Origin: Prevotella sp. 885
Lineage (GTDB): Bacteria > Bacteroidota > Bacteroidia > Bacteroidales > Bacteroidaceae
DNA: 64,000 nucleotides
Assembly (NCBI RefSeq): GCF_002265625.1
Contig: NZ_NOVE01000012.1
Span: 16,009-80,008 of the forward strand
Reading direction: 5' to 3'
In this document: positions 37,805-46,046 of the stretch, one piece after another
Layout of the letters: each line of letters starts with the position of its first letter
Position numbering within the stretch: the first letter of the stretch is position 1
The notes under the pieces: generated by a model
Database searches by the model: none
Told to the model about the DNA's origin: nothing
The model's input: the letters and a program-made list of their open reading frames with translations, nothing else
Program-made: the position numbers and the translations under genes

Positions 37805-38686
37805 TTACTCAGCCGTCAAGGCAATCTTTCTCTCCTTGTCACCGACCTTCAGCAGATAGATGCCCTTTTTGGGTAATGTAATCTTTGTATTTCCCGCCTC
37901 TGCCATTTTGCTTTGCAGCAAAGCTCCGTCTGGCGAATACACCGTAAGGCTGCATGGCGACTTGATGCCACTGACCTCCACTGACAGACCGTTGACTGTC
38001 ACCTTTAGTTCCGCACCCTCGATGTCTGTCACTTGTGTAGAGTTTCTCGAATACAGCAAGGTGTTGTTGTTAGAACACTCAAGCAAGCTGCTTCCTATGC
38101 CGTCAATACTGAATGAGCTGTTTAACAGCACTCCCCTTGTGGAAGCAAGACCCTTCAGCCATTTTCCAGAACCACTGTACTCATCGCACGTCTCATCATA
38201 ATACTCTTTTAATTCCATTGCCGTCAGTCCGCTTTCTGTGGTATTAGTGCCCGTGTACATAACGTAACTTCTGCGTGGTTCTTCCTCTGCATTCATAGAT
38301 TCGCAGCTGTAGACGTAGCAACCTTCACCCACTTTAAGACCGAAATCATACATCAAGTACCATGCCTTCGACTTTGTTTCCGGATTCATGAAGAACACCT
38401 TGTCTCCATCTGTACGGATGTAAGCCACCAGTTTTCGTGACGTAGCATCATTCTCATATTCACTATACATTTTCATGGAAGCATAACCGTCGATGGTCTC
38501 CGTACCGTCCAACGAAACAATCTGAATGTGAATCTTGGGGTTAGGTTCCATGTTCCATAGCTCCGTCTTCCATGACGTGCCCTCCTTAAAGAAGGTCTGG
38601 GCATTCATTAGTGTTGGCGCAAATGCCAACAATCCTACGAGTAAAGCTATTACTCCTAAAGTCCTAAATTTTAATTCCTTTTTCAT
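37805..38686 (-). CDS. Secreted protein with C-terminal sorting-like domain, unknown function
   Basis: 293 residues with a signal peptide (LGVIALLVGLLAFAPTLMNAQ). The body begins FFKEGTSWKTELWNMEPNP and is beta-rich; no enzyme motif is seen. The last ~70 residues (SLTVYSPDGALLQSKMAEAGNTK..PKKGIYLLKVGDKERKIAL) look like the C-terminal module used for type IX secretion in Bacteroidetes (G-x-Y-L-L-K-V pattern). The product of the divergent gene 38889-39617 has the same plan (signal, L-x-x-G-K-E-W/S-W start, short C-terminal motif). The -7 box TATATTTG lies at 38749-38742. Confidence 0.75.
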   Translation of the reverse strand: MKKELKFRTLGVIALLVGLLAFAPTLMNAQTFFKEGTSWKTELWNMEPNPKIHIQIVSLDGTETIDGYASMKMYSEYENDATSRKLVAYIRTDGDKVFFMNPETKSKAWYLMYDFGLKVGEGCYVYSCESMNAEEEPRRSYVMYTGTNTTESGLTAMELKEYYDETCDEYSGSGKWLKGLASTRGVLLNSSFSIDGIGSSLLECSNNNTLLYSRNSTQVTDIEGAELKVTVNGLSVEVSGIKSPCSLTVYSPDGALLQSKMAEAGNTKITLPKKGIYLLKVGDKERKIALTAE

Positions 38687-38741
38687 AATCTTTAGAATTT
38701 GGCTGTTGATAGATGTTAACTAATTGGTCTTCGTTTTATTG

Positions 38742-38749
38742 CAAATATA
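38742..38749 (-). promoter_or_regulatory. Promoter -7 box, gene 37805-38686
   Basis: TATATTTG on the minus strand, 55 bases before the ATG at 38686. Confidence 0.5.
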
Positions 38750-38844
38750 GACATAAAAACGTGTTTTACTAACAAAAATGCCATTATTTATTCGTTTTTT
38801 TTATAATATTTAACGGGGGGGGTGCTTCGCATCTTTTTTTTATT

Positions 38845-38852
38845 TATATTTG
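38845..38852 (+). promoter_or_regulatory. Promoter -7 box, gene 38889-39617
   Basis: TATATTTG, 36 bases before the ATG at 38889; it rules out the longer start at 38850. Confidence 0.55.
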
Positions 38853-38888
38853 CAAAAGCTTAATATTCACGTTAAAGTATTAACCATT

Positions 38889-39617
38889 ATGAGAATCATT
38901 CTTTTAACCTTATTTGTGTTATTTGCAAGAGTTGCAGAAGCACAAGACTATCTTCCGATGCTTACGGATGGCAAGGAATGGCATTGTATGGAAGATGTTA
39001 AATATTCACTGCGTGACGGTAAGTTTCCTTTAACCATCAAAGTGGTGAAGGACACTATCGTGGGGAATCAGACATATAAGTTGATATGTAAAGAGTATAC
39101 TGACTCTGTACCTGACGTTATAAGCAGGCAAAATTGTTGGCTTGCTTATGAGTGTGACTCTAAAATCTACAGATACGACCTGCCGGAAAAAAACAGCGTG
39201 CTGTTGTTGGATTTCAGTCTTCGCAAAGGTGATATTGCCACGGAGGTTGGTGCTGTAGTGGCTGAGGAGGATACCATATATTGTTATGGGCAGTATCGCC
39301 GTCGCCTGAGATTGTCTATTCCAAATAGAGAGGAAGATGTCTATTGGGTTGAAGGAATAGGTAGCAATACTGATGGCGGTCTTATTCCACAGCAGGTTAT
39401 GTCATATGTGCATGAGGCGCATATCGTAGCTTGCTACGAGAACGGCAAACTTGTTTTCGACGAAAATTGCTTCACTTCTAAGACAGCTGCTATAGATGGC
39501 GTTCTGATGGATGCCGAACAGAATGGCAAGGTGTATGACTTGTCGGGTAGGATGGTGTCTGGAAAGCGGAATGGTGTTTACATCCAGAATGGACGCAAAT
39601 ATGTTTCGCAGCCATAG
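38889..39617 (+). CDS. Secreted protein, unknown function, paralogue-like to 37805-38686
   Basis: 242 residues from MRIILLTLFVLFARVAEAQ, a signal peptide. Body: LTDGKEWHCMEDV, VKDTIVGNQTYKLICKEY, then VYWVEGIGSNTDGGL, the G-I-G-S-x-x-G-x-L stretch that is common in small Bacteroidetes secreted proteins. The end GKVYDLSGRMVSGKRNGVYIQNGRKYV is the short Prevotella C-terminal motif (Y-D-L-x-G-R-x-V...G-V-Y-I-x-N-G-K/R-K). Function not known. The gene is AT-richer than most of the window. Confidence 0.75.
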   Translation: MRIILLTLFVLFARVAEAQDYLPMLTDGKEWHCMEDVKYSLRDGKFPLTIKVVKDTIVGNQTYKLICKEYTDSVPDVISRQNCWLAYECDSKIYRYDLPEKNSVLLLDFSLRKGDIATEVGAVVAEEDTIYCYGQYRRRLRLSIPNREEDVYWVEGIGSNTDGGLIPQQVMSYVHEAHIVACYENGKLVFDENCFTSKTAAIDGVLMDAEQNGKVYDLSGRMVSGKRNGVYIQNGRKYVSQP

Positions 39618-39717
39618 CCCTGCCATCGCCAGTTATTATTTTTTAATTAGTAGTTATTAATTGGCTACGCCATCAGTCAGTAAAAACGTGTTAAATTATT
39701 AGCTTAATTATCATATT

Positions 39718-39957
39718 ATGAGGGAAATAATCAGAGAAATTGTCTACTATGGCAATTGGGTGTTGTTGCTTGCCATAATGATTATGATAGTGATGTACTT
39801 ATATCGCATTATTCGTGCATTAATATCTGGAAATACAGACCGCATAAAGATAAATCTGCTTTTAGGAGCAATAGGTTTAGTGATACTGTTCACAATACTT
39901 TCTTGTGATGATGGTCAGTTTAGCCGCCAGTTAGAAACAATCAAGAGTCTGTTCTGA
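39718..39957 (+). CDS. Small membrane protein, two predicted helices
   Basis: 79 residues: helix one WVLLLAIMIMIVMYLYRII, a basic loop GNTDRIKI, helix two LLLGAIGLVILFTILSC, and a polar tail. I recognise no family. It lies on the same strand 100 bp after the secreted protein gene, with AT-rich DNA and a plausible ATG after the A/T-rich spacer. A real but uncharacterised gene is likely; a chance ORF cannot be excluded. Confidence 0.5.
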   Translation: MREIIREIVYYGNWVLLLAIMIMIVMYLYRIIRALISGNTDRIKINLLLGAIGLVILFTILSCDDGQFSRQLETIKSLF

Positions 39958-40209
39958 AAAAATACAGCTGACAAGACAAACCTGCGGGGCTATGGCGTCT
40001 CGCCGTAGCCCCGCAGTCTCCCATAGCAAGCGCACTCCGCAGATTGCTTTGTCAGCTTGTCCGTGGCCACTCGCAGCTAATGCTTGATCGTTCGTGGGTG
40101 CGTGGCTACGGCGAGACGCCATAGCCTCCTATGTTTGTTCTGCTGCTTGTGGCTCCTTAGTGTTGCTGCGGAGGCTGACTGTAATACGTAACTTTTTACC
40201 ACTGGCGAC
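39958..40209. repeat. Hairpin repeat cluster (two members of the ~45-bp family)
   Basis: First hairpin 39982-40016: CTGCGGGGCTATGGCG-TCT-CGCCGTAGCCCCGCAG, a 16-bp stem with one G-T pair. Second member 40087-40135 contains GGCTACGGCG-AGA-CGCCATAGCC (40104-40126) flanked by TTCGTGGGTGCGTG and TCCTATGTTTGT. The second matches copies at 48991-49041 and, inverted, 63817-63860. Confidence 0.85.
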
Positions 40210-40512
40210 CTCCGTTACTGTATGACAGTATGAGCAGCGCCGTGTCCCGATGGGACACGTATCTATCAGAAACCCACTGCAAGCTCCGAAGGAGCGCCGC
40301 TGTGGGTAAGCAAAGACGCTCACACTCTCTCTTGGTTCCGCGAAGCGGGACCTATGTACTGTCCTCAATACCATCGTGGATATGTCAGTCCCGCTTCGCG
40401 GAACTGTTGTGGGGAGGGGTTGTCGTTCGTACCCACAGCTGCGCTGCTTCGCAGCTTGCAGTGGGTTTCTGATAGTAGGTCCCACTTCGCGGAACCATGC
40501 TGCTTGTGGTTC
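40210..40512. repeat. ~300-bp hairpin-rich intergenic repeat, copy B
   Basis: 303 bp, same orientation as copy A at 37398-37695, with the same chain of small hairpins and outer arms. A few 1-6 bp indels (for example extra GCAAA after GTGGGTAA) break any common reading frame, while the hairpin arms are kept. Confidence 0.88.
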
Positions 40513-40604
40513 CTAAGTTTGCATTGTCTGCCGTAATTCTAAACTGAATAATTCACAATCGCAGGCGAAGCCGAGAACAATTCAAAACTCAAAATTCAAA
40601 ACTC

Positions 40605-41840
40605 CTAATTCGCGGAGCGATTCTGTCCGATTGTCTCCTTTCTGAGGAAGTCCTCAAACTCCTGGCGGTAACCGTTGAAGACGTTGATATCCACTTCGGG
40701 GTGGATACCCTTAACCCTTCCGTCGGGACATAGCTGCCAGATTACGAGGTTGATGTCGGGCTTGTATTCGCCGTAGCGGGCTATCCATACGTTGTAGTCG
40801 TGCTTCAGGTCGGGAGCGGTGGAGAGATATCTGTTGACGAAGCTTTGCGAAATGTAGAGGACGGGGCGTGTGCCGGTGTGTTTGCCTACGATACGCAGCC
40901 AAGTCCTTATCGCCTTGAACATCACCGCCGGTCCACCCATCGCCTTTATCTGAGCGTGCGTCGGCTCTACGTCGAGCACGGGAGGCAGGTCGCCCTTGCG
41001 AAACTTCGAGTTGGCTATGAAGAAGCGGGCTTGCGCCGCTGCCGGCGTGCGTGTGGAGAAGAAGTGGTAAGCGCCGCAGGGGATGCCCTTCGCACGTGCA
41101 GCCAGATAGTCGGCGGAGAAGTAGCGGTTGCGTATGGAGGTGCCCTCCGTCGACTTGATGTAGCAGAAGGAGATGGGATAGTCCACGGTGCCCTTCACGC
41201 GCTTCTTCGATATGGTGCCGAGGTGCGTGATGCGAATCTTGCTCCAGTCGATGGGGTAGTGGCGTCGTCCCACGTCGTGCTGGAAGCGCGAGATGTCGAT
41301 GCCGTAGATGCGGTCTGTGGTGTATTCCAGACGCTCTCCGAGATAGCGGTCAGCCCGCCATTCGCCCACTCTGAGGCGCTTGTTTCTTGCCAGCGCAAAG
41401 CCGAAGCCCGTGCGCTTACCGTCCACCCAGTCGCCGAGATAGACGCTGTTCTCCGGACTCGTGAACAGGCCGTAACCGTCAGCTATGGCGTCGCGGTTCA
41501 TCGTGCCCGAGTAAGTGCCCGTCGAGTCGGTGCGCGTGCCGCTTACCAGCGTGTCCGCCCGCCATGTTCCGACGATGCGGTGGCCCAAAGAGTCGTGGCA
41601 GACACCCTTGCCCGAGCGCTTGCCCATGTGCCATTGTCCTGCGTAAATGACGCTGTCGCCGATGCTCAGCTGTCCGTAACCCTCATACTTGCCGTTGCTG
41701 ATGCCGCCACGGTAAGTCATGCCGCCACGGGTCAGGACCGTCTGACCGTCGTAAGGCACGTCGCGGCATGCAGCGAGGAGCAGCGTGAGGAGCAATGCTA
41801 TGAGGGGTGAAAAGAATATGTGTGAGTGTTTGGTATTCAT
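40605..41840 (-). CDS. GH25 lysozyme-like lipoprotein with MORN repeats
   Basis: 411 residues from MNTKHSHIFF with lipobox LLAAC. Residues about 30-190 hold MORN-type repeats (YRGGISNGKYEGYGQL, YAGQWHMGKRSGKGVC, YLGDWVDGKRTGFGF). The GH25 domain follows: YGIDISRFQHD (catalytic Asp pair start), FCYIKSTEGTS, GAYHFFS, LPPVLDVEPTH (D-x-E catalytic pair), WIARYG and VDINVFNG. GH25 enzymes cut the beta-1,4 MurNAc-GlcNAc bond of peptidoglycan. A MORN-GH25 fusion on a lipoprotein suggests periplasmic wall remodelling. The gene for the membrane protein 41880-42863 is directly upstream. Confidence 0.9.
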   Translation of the reverse strand: MNTKHSHIFFSPLIALLLTLLLAACRDVPYDGQTVLTRGGMTYRGGISNGKYEGYGQLSIGDSVIYAGQWHMGKRSGKGVCHDSLGHRIVGTWRADTLVSGTRTDSTGTYSGTMNRDAIADGYGLFTSPENSVYLGDWVDGKRTGFGFALARNKRLRVGEWRADRYLGERLEYTTDRIYGIDISRFQHDVGRRHYPIDWSKIRITHLGTISKKRVKGTVDYPISFCYIKSTEGTSIRNRYFSADYLAARAKGIPCGAYHFFSTRTPAAAQARFFIANSKFRKGDLPPVLDVEPTHAQIKAMGGPAVMFKAIRTWLRIVGKHTGTRPVLYISQSFVNRYLSTAPDLKHDYNVWIARYGEYKPDINLVIWQLCPDGRVKGIHPEVDINVFNGYRQEFEDFLRKETIGQNRSAN

Positions 41841-41879
41841 GATTGCTTGTTGTCTTTTTCTATATCTCCATACTAACAA

Positions 41880-42863
41880 CTATCTGTCAATGCGGACTAT
41901 GCGGTTGCCCTTTACCAGGCCGAGCGGCCATCCCTTCGCCGTAAACACAGCGCTGCCGTCGCTGGCAAGGATGCGTGGCAGATTGTGCTGTCCCTTGCGG
42001 ATGCTTCCGGGGATAATCTGTGGCGACACCGTGTCGCACGCCAGACCGTTCTCGCCCAGTCCGCCGAATCCCACAGCCCTGACGTCCCTTGTCTGCGAGA
42101 GGTTCCACGGCATCCGTGTCATCGCCGATACGCCGTCCGGTGTCTGCTGGTCCTTCGTCTGGAGGACAGTGGGCGAGGAGGCGTTGCCGTTGCTGACGAC
42201 GGTCATAGGCTGACGGGTCAGCTTGCCCGCCTGGTCCCGATAAACAGCCACGTAAAGGTTCTGGTCCTTCATGGTCAGCCTGACGTTCTTCTTGGCGATG
42301 AGGCTGTCGATGATGCGTTCCGCCGCCTTCACGCCGTCATACTCCTTGTTCACCCACTGAGCCATACCCGCAATATGCTGATAGCCGTTGTCCTGCACGC
42401 CATGCACGCGCAGATAGTAAGCCAGCTCGTCATGCTGTTGTTGCAGCGTGCGGAGCTGGTCCTTCACGGAGCGTTGGCAGAAGACGAGGAGCGAGTCGGC
42501 GGTTATGCGTCCGTGCTTCTTCGGCGTGACGTCAACGCACGCCACGCGACCCTTGCAAGAAGGCAGCAGAGGCAGCGTGTTTATCCAGCAGCCCGCCATG
42601 TGATGACGGTGCAGCGCCGAGTCGCGGTAGGCGGTCACGCCGTGCGGCTTGTTGTCCGTGCTGAGGCTGTCGAAGAAGAGTATGGGGTGTCCGTCGGCGC
42701 AGATGGCTTGCCATGACGTGCGCTCCACGACGAGCATGCAGCGCTTCATCTCGTCGGCAGAGGCAGGCTTGAGCTGCCATCCCACCACGCCAGCCAAAGC
42801 CACCACCACGAGCAAGAGCACCGAGATGATGATTTTTTTTCTTGATAATCTTATGTCTTTCAT
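41880..42863 (-). CDS. Membrane-anchored periplasmic protein, unknown function
   Basis: 327 residues from MKDIRLSRKK, followed by a single membrane helix (IIISVLLLVVVALAGVVGW). The periplasmic part has a coiled segment (SVKDQLRTLQQQHDELAYYLRVHGVQDNGYQHIAGM) and ends AVGFGGLGENG..LASDGSAVFTAKGWPLGLVKGNRIVRID, which may be strands related to MORN-like repeats. I do not recognise a family. The next gene, MORN-GH25 lysozyme, starts 39 bp downstream, so the two are probably co-transcribed and act together at the wall. The longer frame to 43079 runs across the divergent promoter and is rejected. Confidence 0.78.
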   Translation of the reverse strand: MKDIRLSRKKIIISVLLLVVVALAGVVGWQLKPASADEMKRCMLVVERTSWQAICADGHPILFFDSLSTDNKPHGVTAYRDSALHRHHMAGCWINTLPLLPSCKGRVACVDVTPKKHGRITADSLLVFCQRSVKDQLRTLQQQHDELAYYLRVHGVQDNGYQHIAGMAQWVNKEYDGVKAAERIIDSLIAKKNVRLTMKDQNLYVAVYRDQAGKLTRQPMTVVSNGNASSPTVLQTKDQQTPDGVSAMTRMPWNLSQTRDVRAVGFGGLGENGLACDTVSPQIIPGSIRKGQHNLPRILASDGSAVFTAKGWPLGLVKGNRIVRIDR

Positions 42864-43007
42864 AACTATGCTGTCCTTTATATAATATGTAAGCGGATAA
42901 GTGTAACTGACGGCGAAATTACAAATAATATCTTTATGTCGTACATTAAAATCGGAATAGTTTTCAGGTTTTTTAGTCATATATTTTGTATATTCCGCGG
43001 TTAGTCG

Positions 43008-43015
43008 TATCTTTG
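43008..43015 (+). promoter_or_regulatory. Promoter -7 box for the PASTA-rluD-ddl unit
   Basis: TATCTTTG, 30 bases before the ATG at 43046; it excludes the longer start at 42986. Confidence 0.55.
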
Positions 43016-43045
43016 CATACTTACAAAACGAAGAAAAGACGAAGT

Positions 43046-43717
43046 ATGAAGCCATTCGAATTCCTCCGCAAACTCGCAAGCCGCTATCTCCTTGGCAATC
43101 TGATTGCCATGGCGCTTGTGGTCGTGGCAGTATGCCTCGGCGTGAGATACGGACTTGACATCTATACGCACCACGGCGAGAAGATAATGATACCAGATGT
43201 GCGCCGCAAGTCGTTTTCCGATGCCAGCTACCTCCTTGAAGACGCCAAGCTGAAGGTGGTGGTCAGCGACACGGGCTACGTGCCCGGTCTGCCGCCCGAC
43301 TGCATCCTTGAGCAGACACCCGCCTCAGGCGAGTACGTCAAGTCGGGCCACATCGTTTATCTTGTCGTAAACGCCACGTCCACACCGACGCTAACTGTTC
43401 CCGACGTCATCGACAACAGCTCGCTGCGTGAGGCGATGGCAAAGCTGTCTGCCATGGGATTCAAGCTGACGCAGCCGCAATACATAGACGGCGAGCGCGA
43501 GTGGGTGTACGGCATCACCGTAAAAGGACGCCATGTGAGCGCCGGCGACAAGGTGTCCGTGAATGACTATATCACCATACAGGTGGGCAACGGACAGCGC
43601 GACTCCACCGAAATGGTGAACTACACCGACGCTCCCGAACCCGAATATGACATGGAACAGGAGGAAGAGTCGGGCGACGTGGACGAATTTCACGAGGTGA
43701 CCGGACCGGAGCAGTAA
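43046..43717 (+). CDS. PASTA domain membrane protein
   Basis: 223 residues. A membrane helix (about 17-38, GNLIAMALVVVAVCLGVRYG) leads into two to three periplasmic PASTA domains (MIPDVRRKSFSDASYLLEDAKLKVV; LEQTPASGEYVKSGHIVYLVV; VPDVIDNSSLREAMAKLSAMGF), then an acidic tail. PASTA modules bind uncrosslinked peptidoglycan. There is no kinase domain, so this is the stand-alone form usual in Bacteroidetes. It is followed by rluD (31 bp) and ddl, a conserved order in the phylum that links it to wall synthesis. Confidence 0.9.
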   Translation: MKPFEFLRKLASRYLLGNLIAMALVVVAVCLGVRYGLDIYTHHGEKIMIPDVRRKSFSDASYLLEDAKLKVVVSDTGYVPGLPPDCILEQTPASGEYVKSGHIVYLVVNATSTPTLTVPDVIDNSSLREAMAKLSAMGFKLTQPQYIDGEREWVYGITVKGRHVSAGDKVSVNDYITIQVGNGQRDSTEMVNYTDAPEPEYDMEQEEESGDVDEFHEVTGPEQ

Positions 43718-43748
43718 ACAGATAGAAAAATATATACAACAGAATTAA

Positions 43749-44852
43749 ATGCAAATAGAAGACGACACACTACTCAATCCCGTTGAGGACGAAACCCTGC
43801 TTACCCCTGCTGAGGACGATGACGAGACAGGACAGCTGTACGAGCACTTCCGCTTCGTGGCTGACCCGGGCATGGCACCGCTGCGCGTAGACAAGTTTAT
43901 GTCGGAGAAGCTGCCACACTCGTCGCGCAACCGCATCCAGAACGCCGCCGACTCAGGCTTCGTGCATGTCAACGACCGCCCCGTGAAGAGCAACTACAAG
44001 GTGCGCCCCGGCGACGTGGTGACGCTCATGCTGGACCGTCCACGTCATGACACAAGCATCGTGGCTGAGGACCTGCCCATCAACGTAGTTTACGAAGACC
44101 AGGACATAATGGTGGTGAACAAGGAGGCTGGCATGGTGGTTCATCCCGGTGCAGGCAACTTCACCGGTACGCTGGTCAACGCCATAGCATGGCATCTGCG
44201 CGACCTGAAGAGCTACGACCCCAACGACCCCGAGGTGGGACTGGTGCATCGTATTGACAAGGACACGTCAGGACTGCTGGTCGTTGCTAAGACGCCGCAG
44301 GCGAAGACATCGCTCGGCGTGCAGTTCTTCAACAAGACCACACACCGATCTTACAATGCCTTGGTGTGGGGCAACCTCGTTGAGGACGAAGGACGCATCG
44401 AAGGCAACATCGCACGCGACCCCAAGGACCGTCTGCGCATGACCGTCATGTCGCCCGACTCAGGCATCGGCAAGGAAGCCGTCACACACTGGCGCGTCAT
44501 AGAGCGCTTCGGATACGTGACGCTCATCGAGTGTCGTCTTGAGACGGGACGCACACATCAGATACGTGCCCACATGAAGCACATCGGACATCCGCTCTTC
44601 GGCGACGAACGCTACGGCGGTATGGAGATACTCCGCGGCGAACGCTCTGCCACATACAAGGCGTTCATCCAGAACTGCTTCAAGACCTGCCCGCGTCAGG
44701 CGCTCCACGCCCGCACACTCGGCTTCGTCCATCCCAAGACCAAGCAGCAGATGGACTTCACCTCAGACCTGCCGCAGGATCTGGATCAGCTCATTCAGAA
44801 GTGGAGAGGATACATCAAGGGCACCACACGCGACACCTTCGAGGAGCGATAG
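43749..44852 (+). CDS. rluD: 23S rRNA pseudouridine synthase, RluD family
   Basis: 367 residues. N-terminal extension of acidic residues, an S4 RNA-binding domain (about 45-105, LRVDKFMSEKLPHSSRNRIQNAA), then the catalytic domain with D170 in HRIDKDTSG. Converts uridines of 23S rRNA helix 69 to pseudouridine in well-studied relatives. Middle gene of PASTA-rluD-ddl. Confidence 0.93.
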   Translation: MQIEDDTLLNPVEDETLLTPAEDDDETGQLYEHFRFVADPGMAPLRVDKFMSEKLPHSSRNRIQNAADSGFVHVNDRPVKSNYKVRPGDVVTLMLDRPRHDTSIVAEDLPINVVYEDQDIMVVNKEAGMVVHPGAGNFTGTLVNAIAWHLRDLKSYDPNDPEVGLVHRIDKDTSGLLVVAKTPQAKTSLGVQFFNKTTHRSYNALVWGNLVEDEGRIEGNIARDPKDRLRMTVMSPDSGIGKEAVTHWRVIERFGYVTLIECRLETGRTHQIRAHMKHIGHPLFGDERYGGMEILRGERSATYKAFIQNCFKTCPRQALHARTLGFVHPKTKQQMDFTSDLPQDLDQLIQKWRGYIKGTTRDTFEER

Positions 44853-44894
44853 TAACAGACATATATAAAATAGGTATAGAATAACAATCATAAT

Positions 44895-45899
44895 ATGGAA
44901 ACACTTAAACGCAACATCGCCATCGTATGTGGCGGTGACTCATCAGAACACGACGTGTCCATGCGCTCTGCACAGGGAATCTACTCCTTCTTCGACAAGG
45001 AGCGTTACAACGTATATGTAGTGGACGTGAAGGGACGTGACTGGAAGGTAAACCTTCCTGACGGCAATACGGTCAGCGTGGACCGTAGCGACTTCTCTTG
45101 CATGATAGACGGCAAGCTGGTCGTGTTCGACTATGCGTACATCACCATTCACGGCACCCCCGGCGAGAATGGTGTGATGCAGGGCTACTTCGAACTGCTC
45201 CACATCCCGTACAGCACATCAGGCGTACTGGTGGAGGCAATGACCTTCGACAAGTATGTCCTCAACCACTATCTCCGCGGATGGGGTGTGAACGTGGCCA
45301 AGAGCCTGCTCATAAGACGCGGCGAGGAATCGAAGTACACCGAAGAATACATTGAGAAAGAGATTGGCATGCCTTGCTTCGTTAAGCCGGCTGCAGACGG
45401 TTCGAGCTTCGGCGTATCGAAGGTGAAGAATGCAGACCAGCTTGCTCCGGCGCTCCGCGTGGCTTTCATGGAGAGCGACGAGGTGATGATTGAGTCGCTG
45501 CTCGAGGGTACCGAAATCTCTATCGGTTGCTACAAGACAAAGAAGAAGTCGGTGGTGTTCCCCGCTACAGAGGTGGTCACCAGCAACGAATTCTTCGACT
45601 ATGACGCCAAGTATAACGGACAGGTGCAGGAGATTACGCCGGCTCGCATTGATCCCGAGACAGCTCGCCGCGTGGCAGAGGAGACAAGCCGCATCTACGA
45701 CATCCTCCACTGCAACGGCATCATCCGCATTGACTATATCATCTCGAAGGACACTGAGGGCAACGACGTCATCAACATGCTCGAGATAAACACCACACCG
45801 GGAATGACAGCCACCAGCTTCATACCGCAGCAGGTAAGAGCCGCAGGACTGGACATCAAGGAGGTGCTCTCAGATATAGTGGAGAACCAGTTTGTATAA
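44895..45899 (+). CDS. ddl: D-alanine--D-alanine ligase
   Basis: 334 residues, ATP-grasp. Forms D-Ala-D-Ala for peptidoglycan. Motifs: VCGGDSSEHDVSMRSA at the start, IHGTPGENGVMQGYFELLHIPYS, FVKPAADGSSFGVSKV (ATP loop), EGTEISIGC, and INMLEINTTPGMTATSFIPQ at the Mg site. Follows rluD after 42 bp. Confidence 0.95.
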   Translation: METLKRNIAIVCGGDSSEHDVSMRSAQGIYSFFDKERYNVYVVDVKGRDWKVNLPDGNTVSVDRSDFSCMIDGKLVVFDYAYITIHGTPGENGVMQGYFELLHIPYSTSGVLVEAMTFDKYVLNHYLRGWGVNVAKSLLIRRGEESKYTEEYIEKEIGMPCFVKPAADGSSFGVSKVKNADQLAPALRVAFMESDEVMIESLLEGTEISIGCYKTKKKSVVFPATEVVTSNEFFDYDAKYNGQVQEITPARIDPETARRVAEETSRIYDILHCNGIIRIDYIISKDTEGNDVINMLEINTTPGMTATSFIPQQVRAAGLDIKEVLSDIVENQFV

Positions 45900-45904
45900 T
45901 CATT

Positions 45905-46040
45905 TAATTTTAGAATTGAGAATTGAAAGTTGATAGTTATGATTACTTTTTATGATTACTATATATAATGTAATCTAAAAATATGTCATCGCTCGGCTTT
46001 TGCAAGAACTTTCAATTCTCAACTCCTAACTATCAACTTA
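45905..46040. repeat. Spacer with inverted GAATTGAGAATTGA-type repeats
   Basis: The spacer after ddl has GAATTGAGAATTGAAAGTTG (from 45912) and its inverted form ACTTTCAATTCTCAACTCCT (about 46008-46029), so the ends of the spacer can pair. Similar A/T words stand in spacers at 35454, 36650, 40560 and 52370. Confidence 0.6.
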
Positions 46041-46046
46041 TCAGAT

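Noticed and set aside
40800..41810. 336-codon ORF opposite the MORN-GH25 gene
   Set aside because: Shadow frame; the minus-strand gene has lipobox and catalytic motifs.
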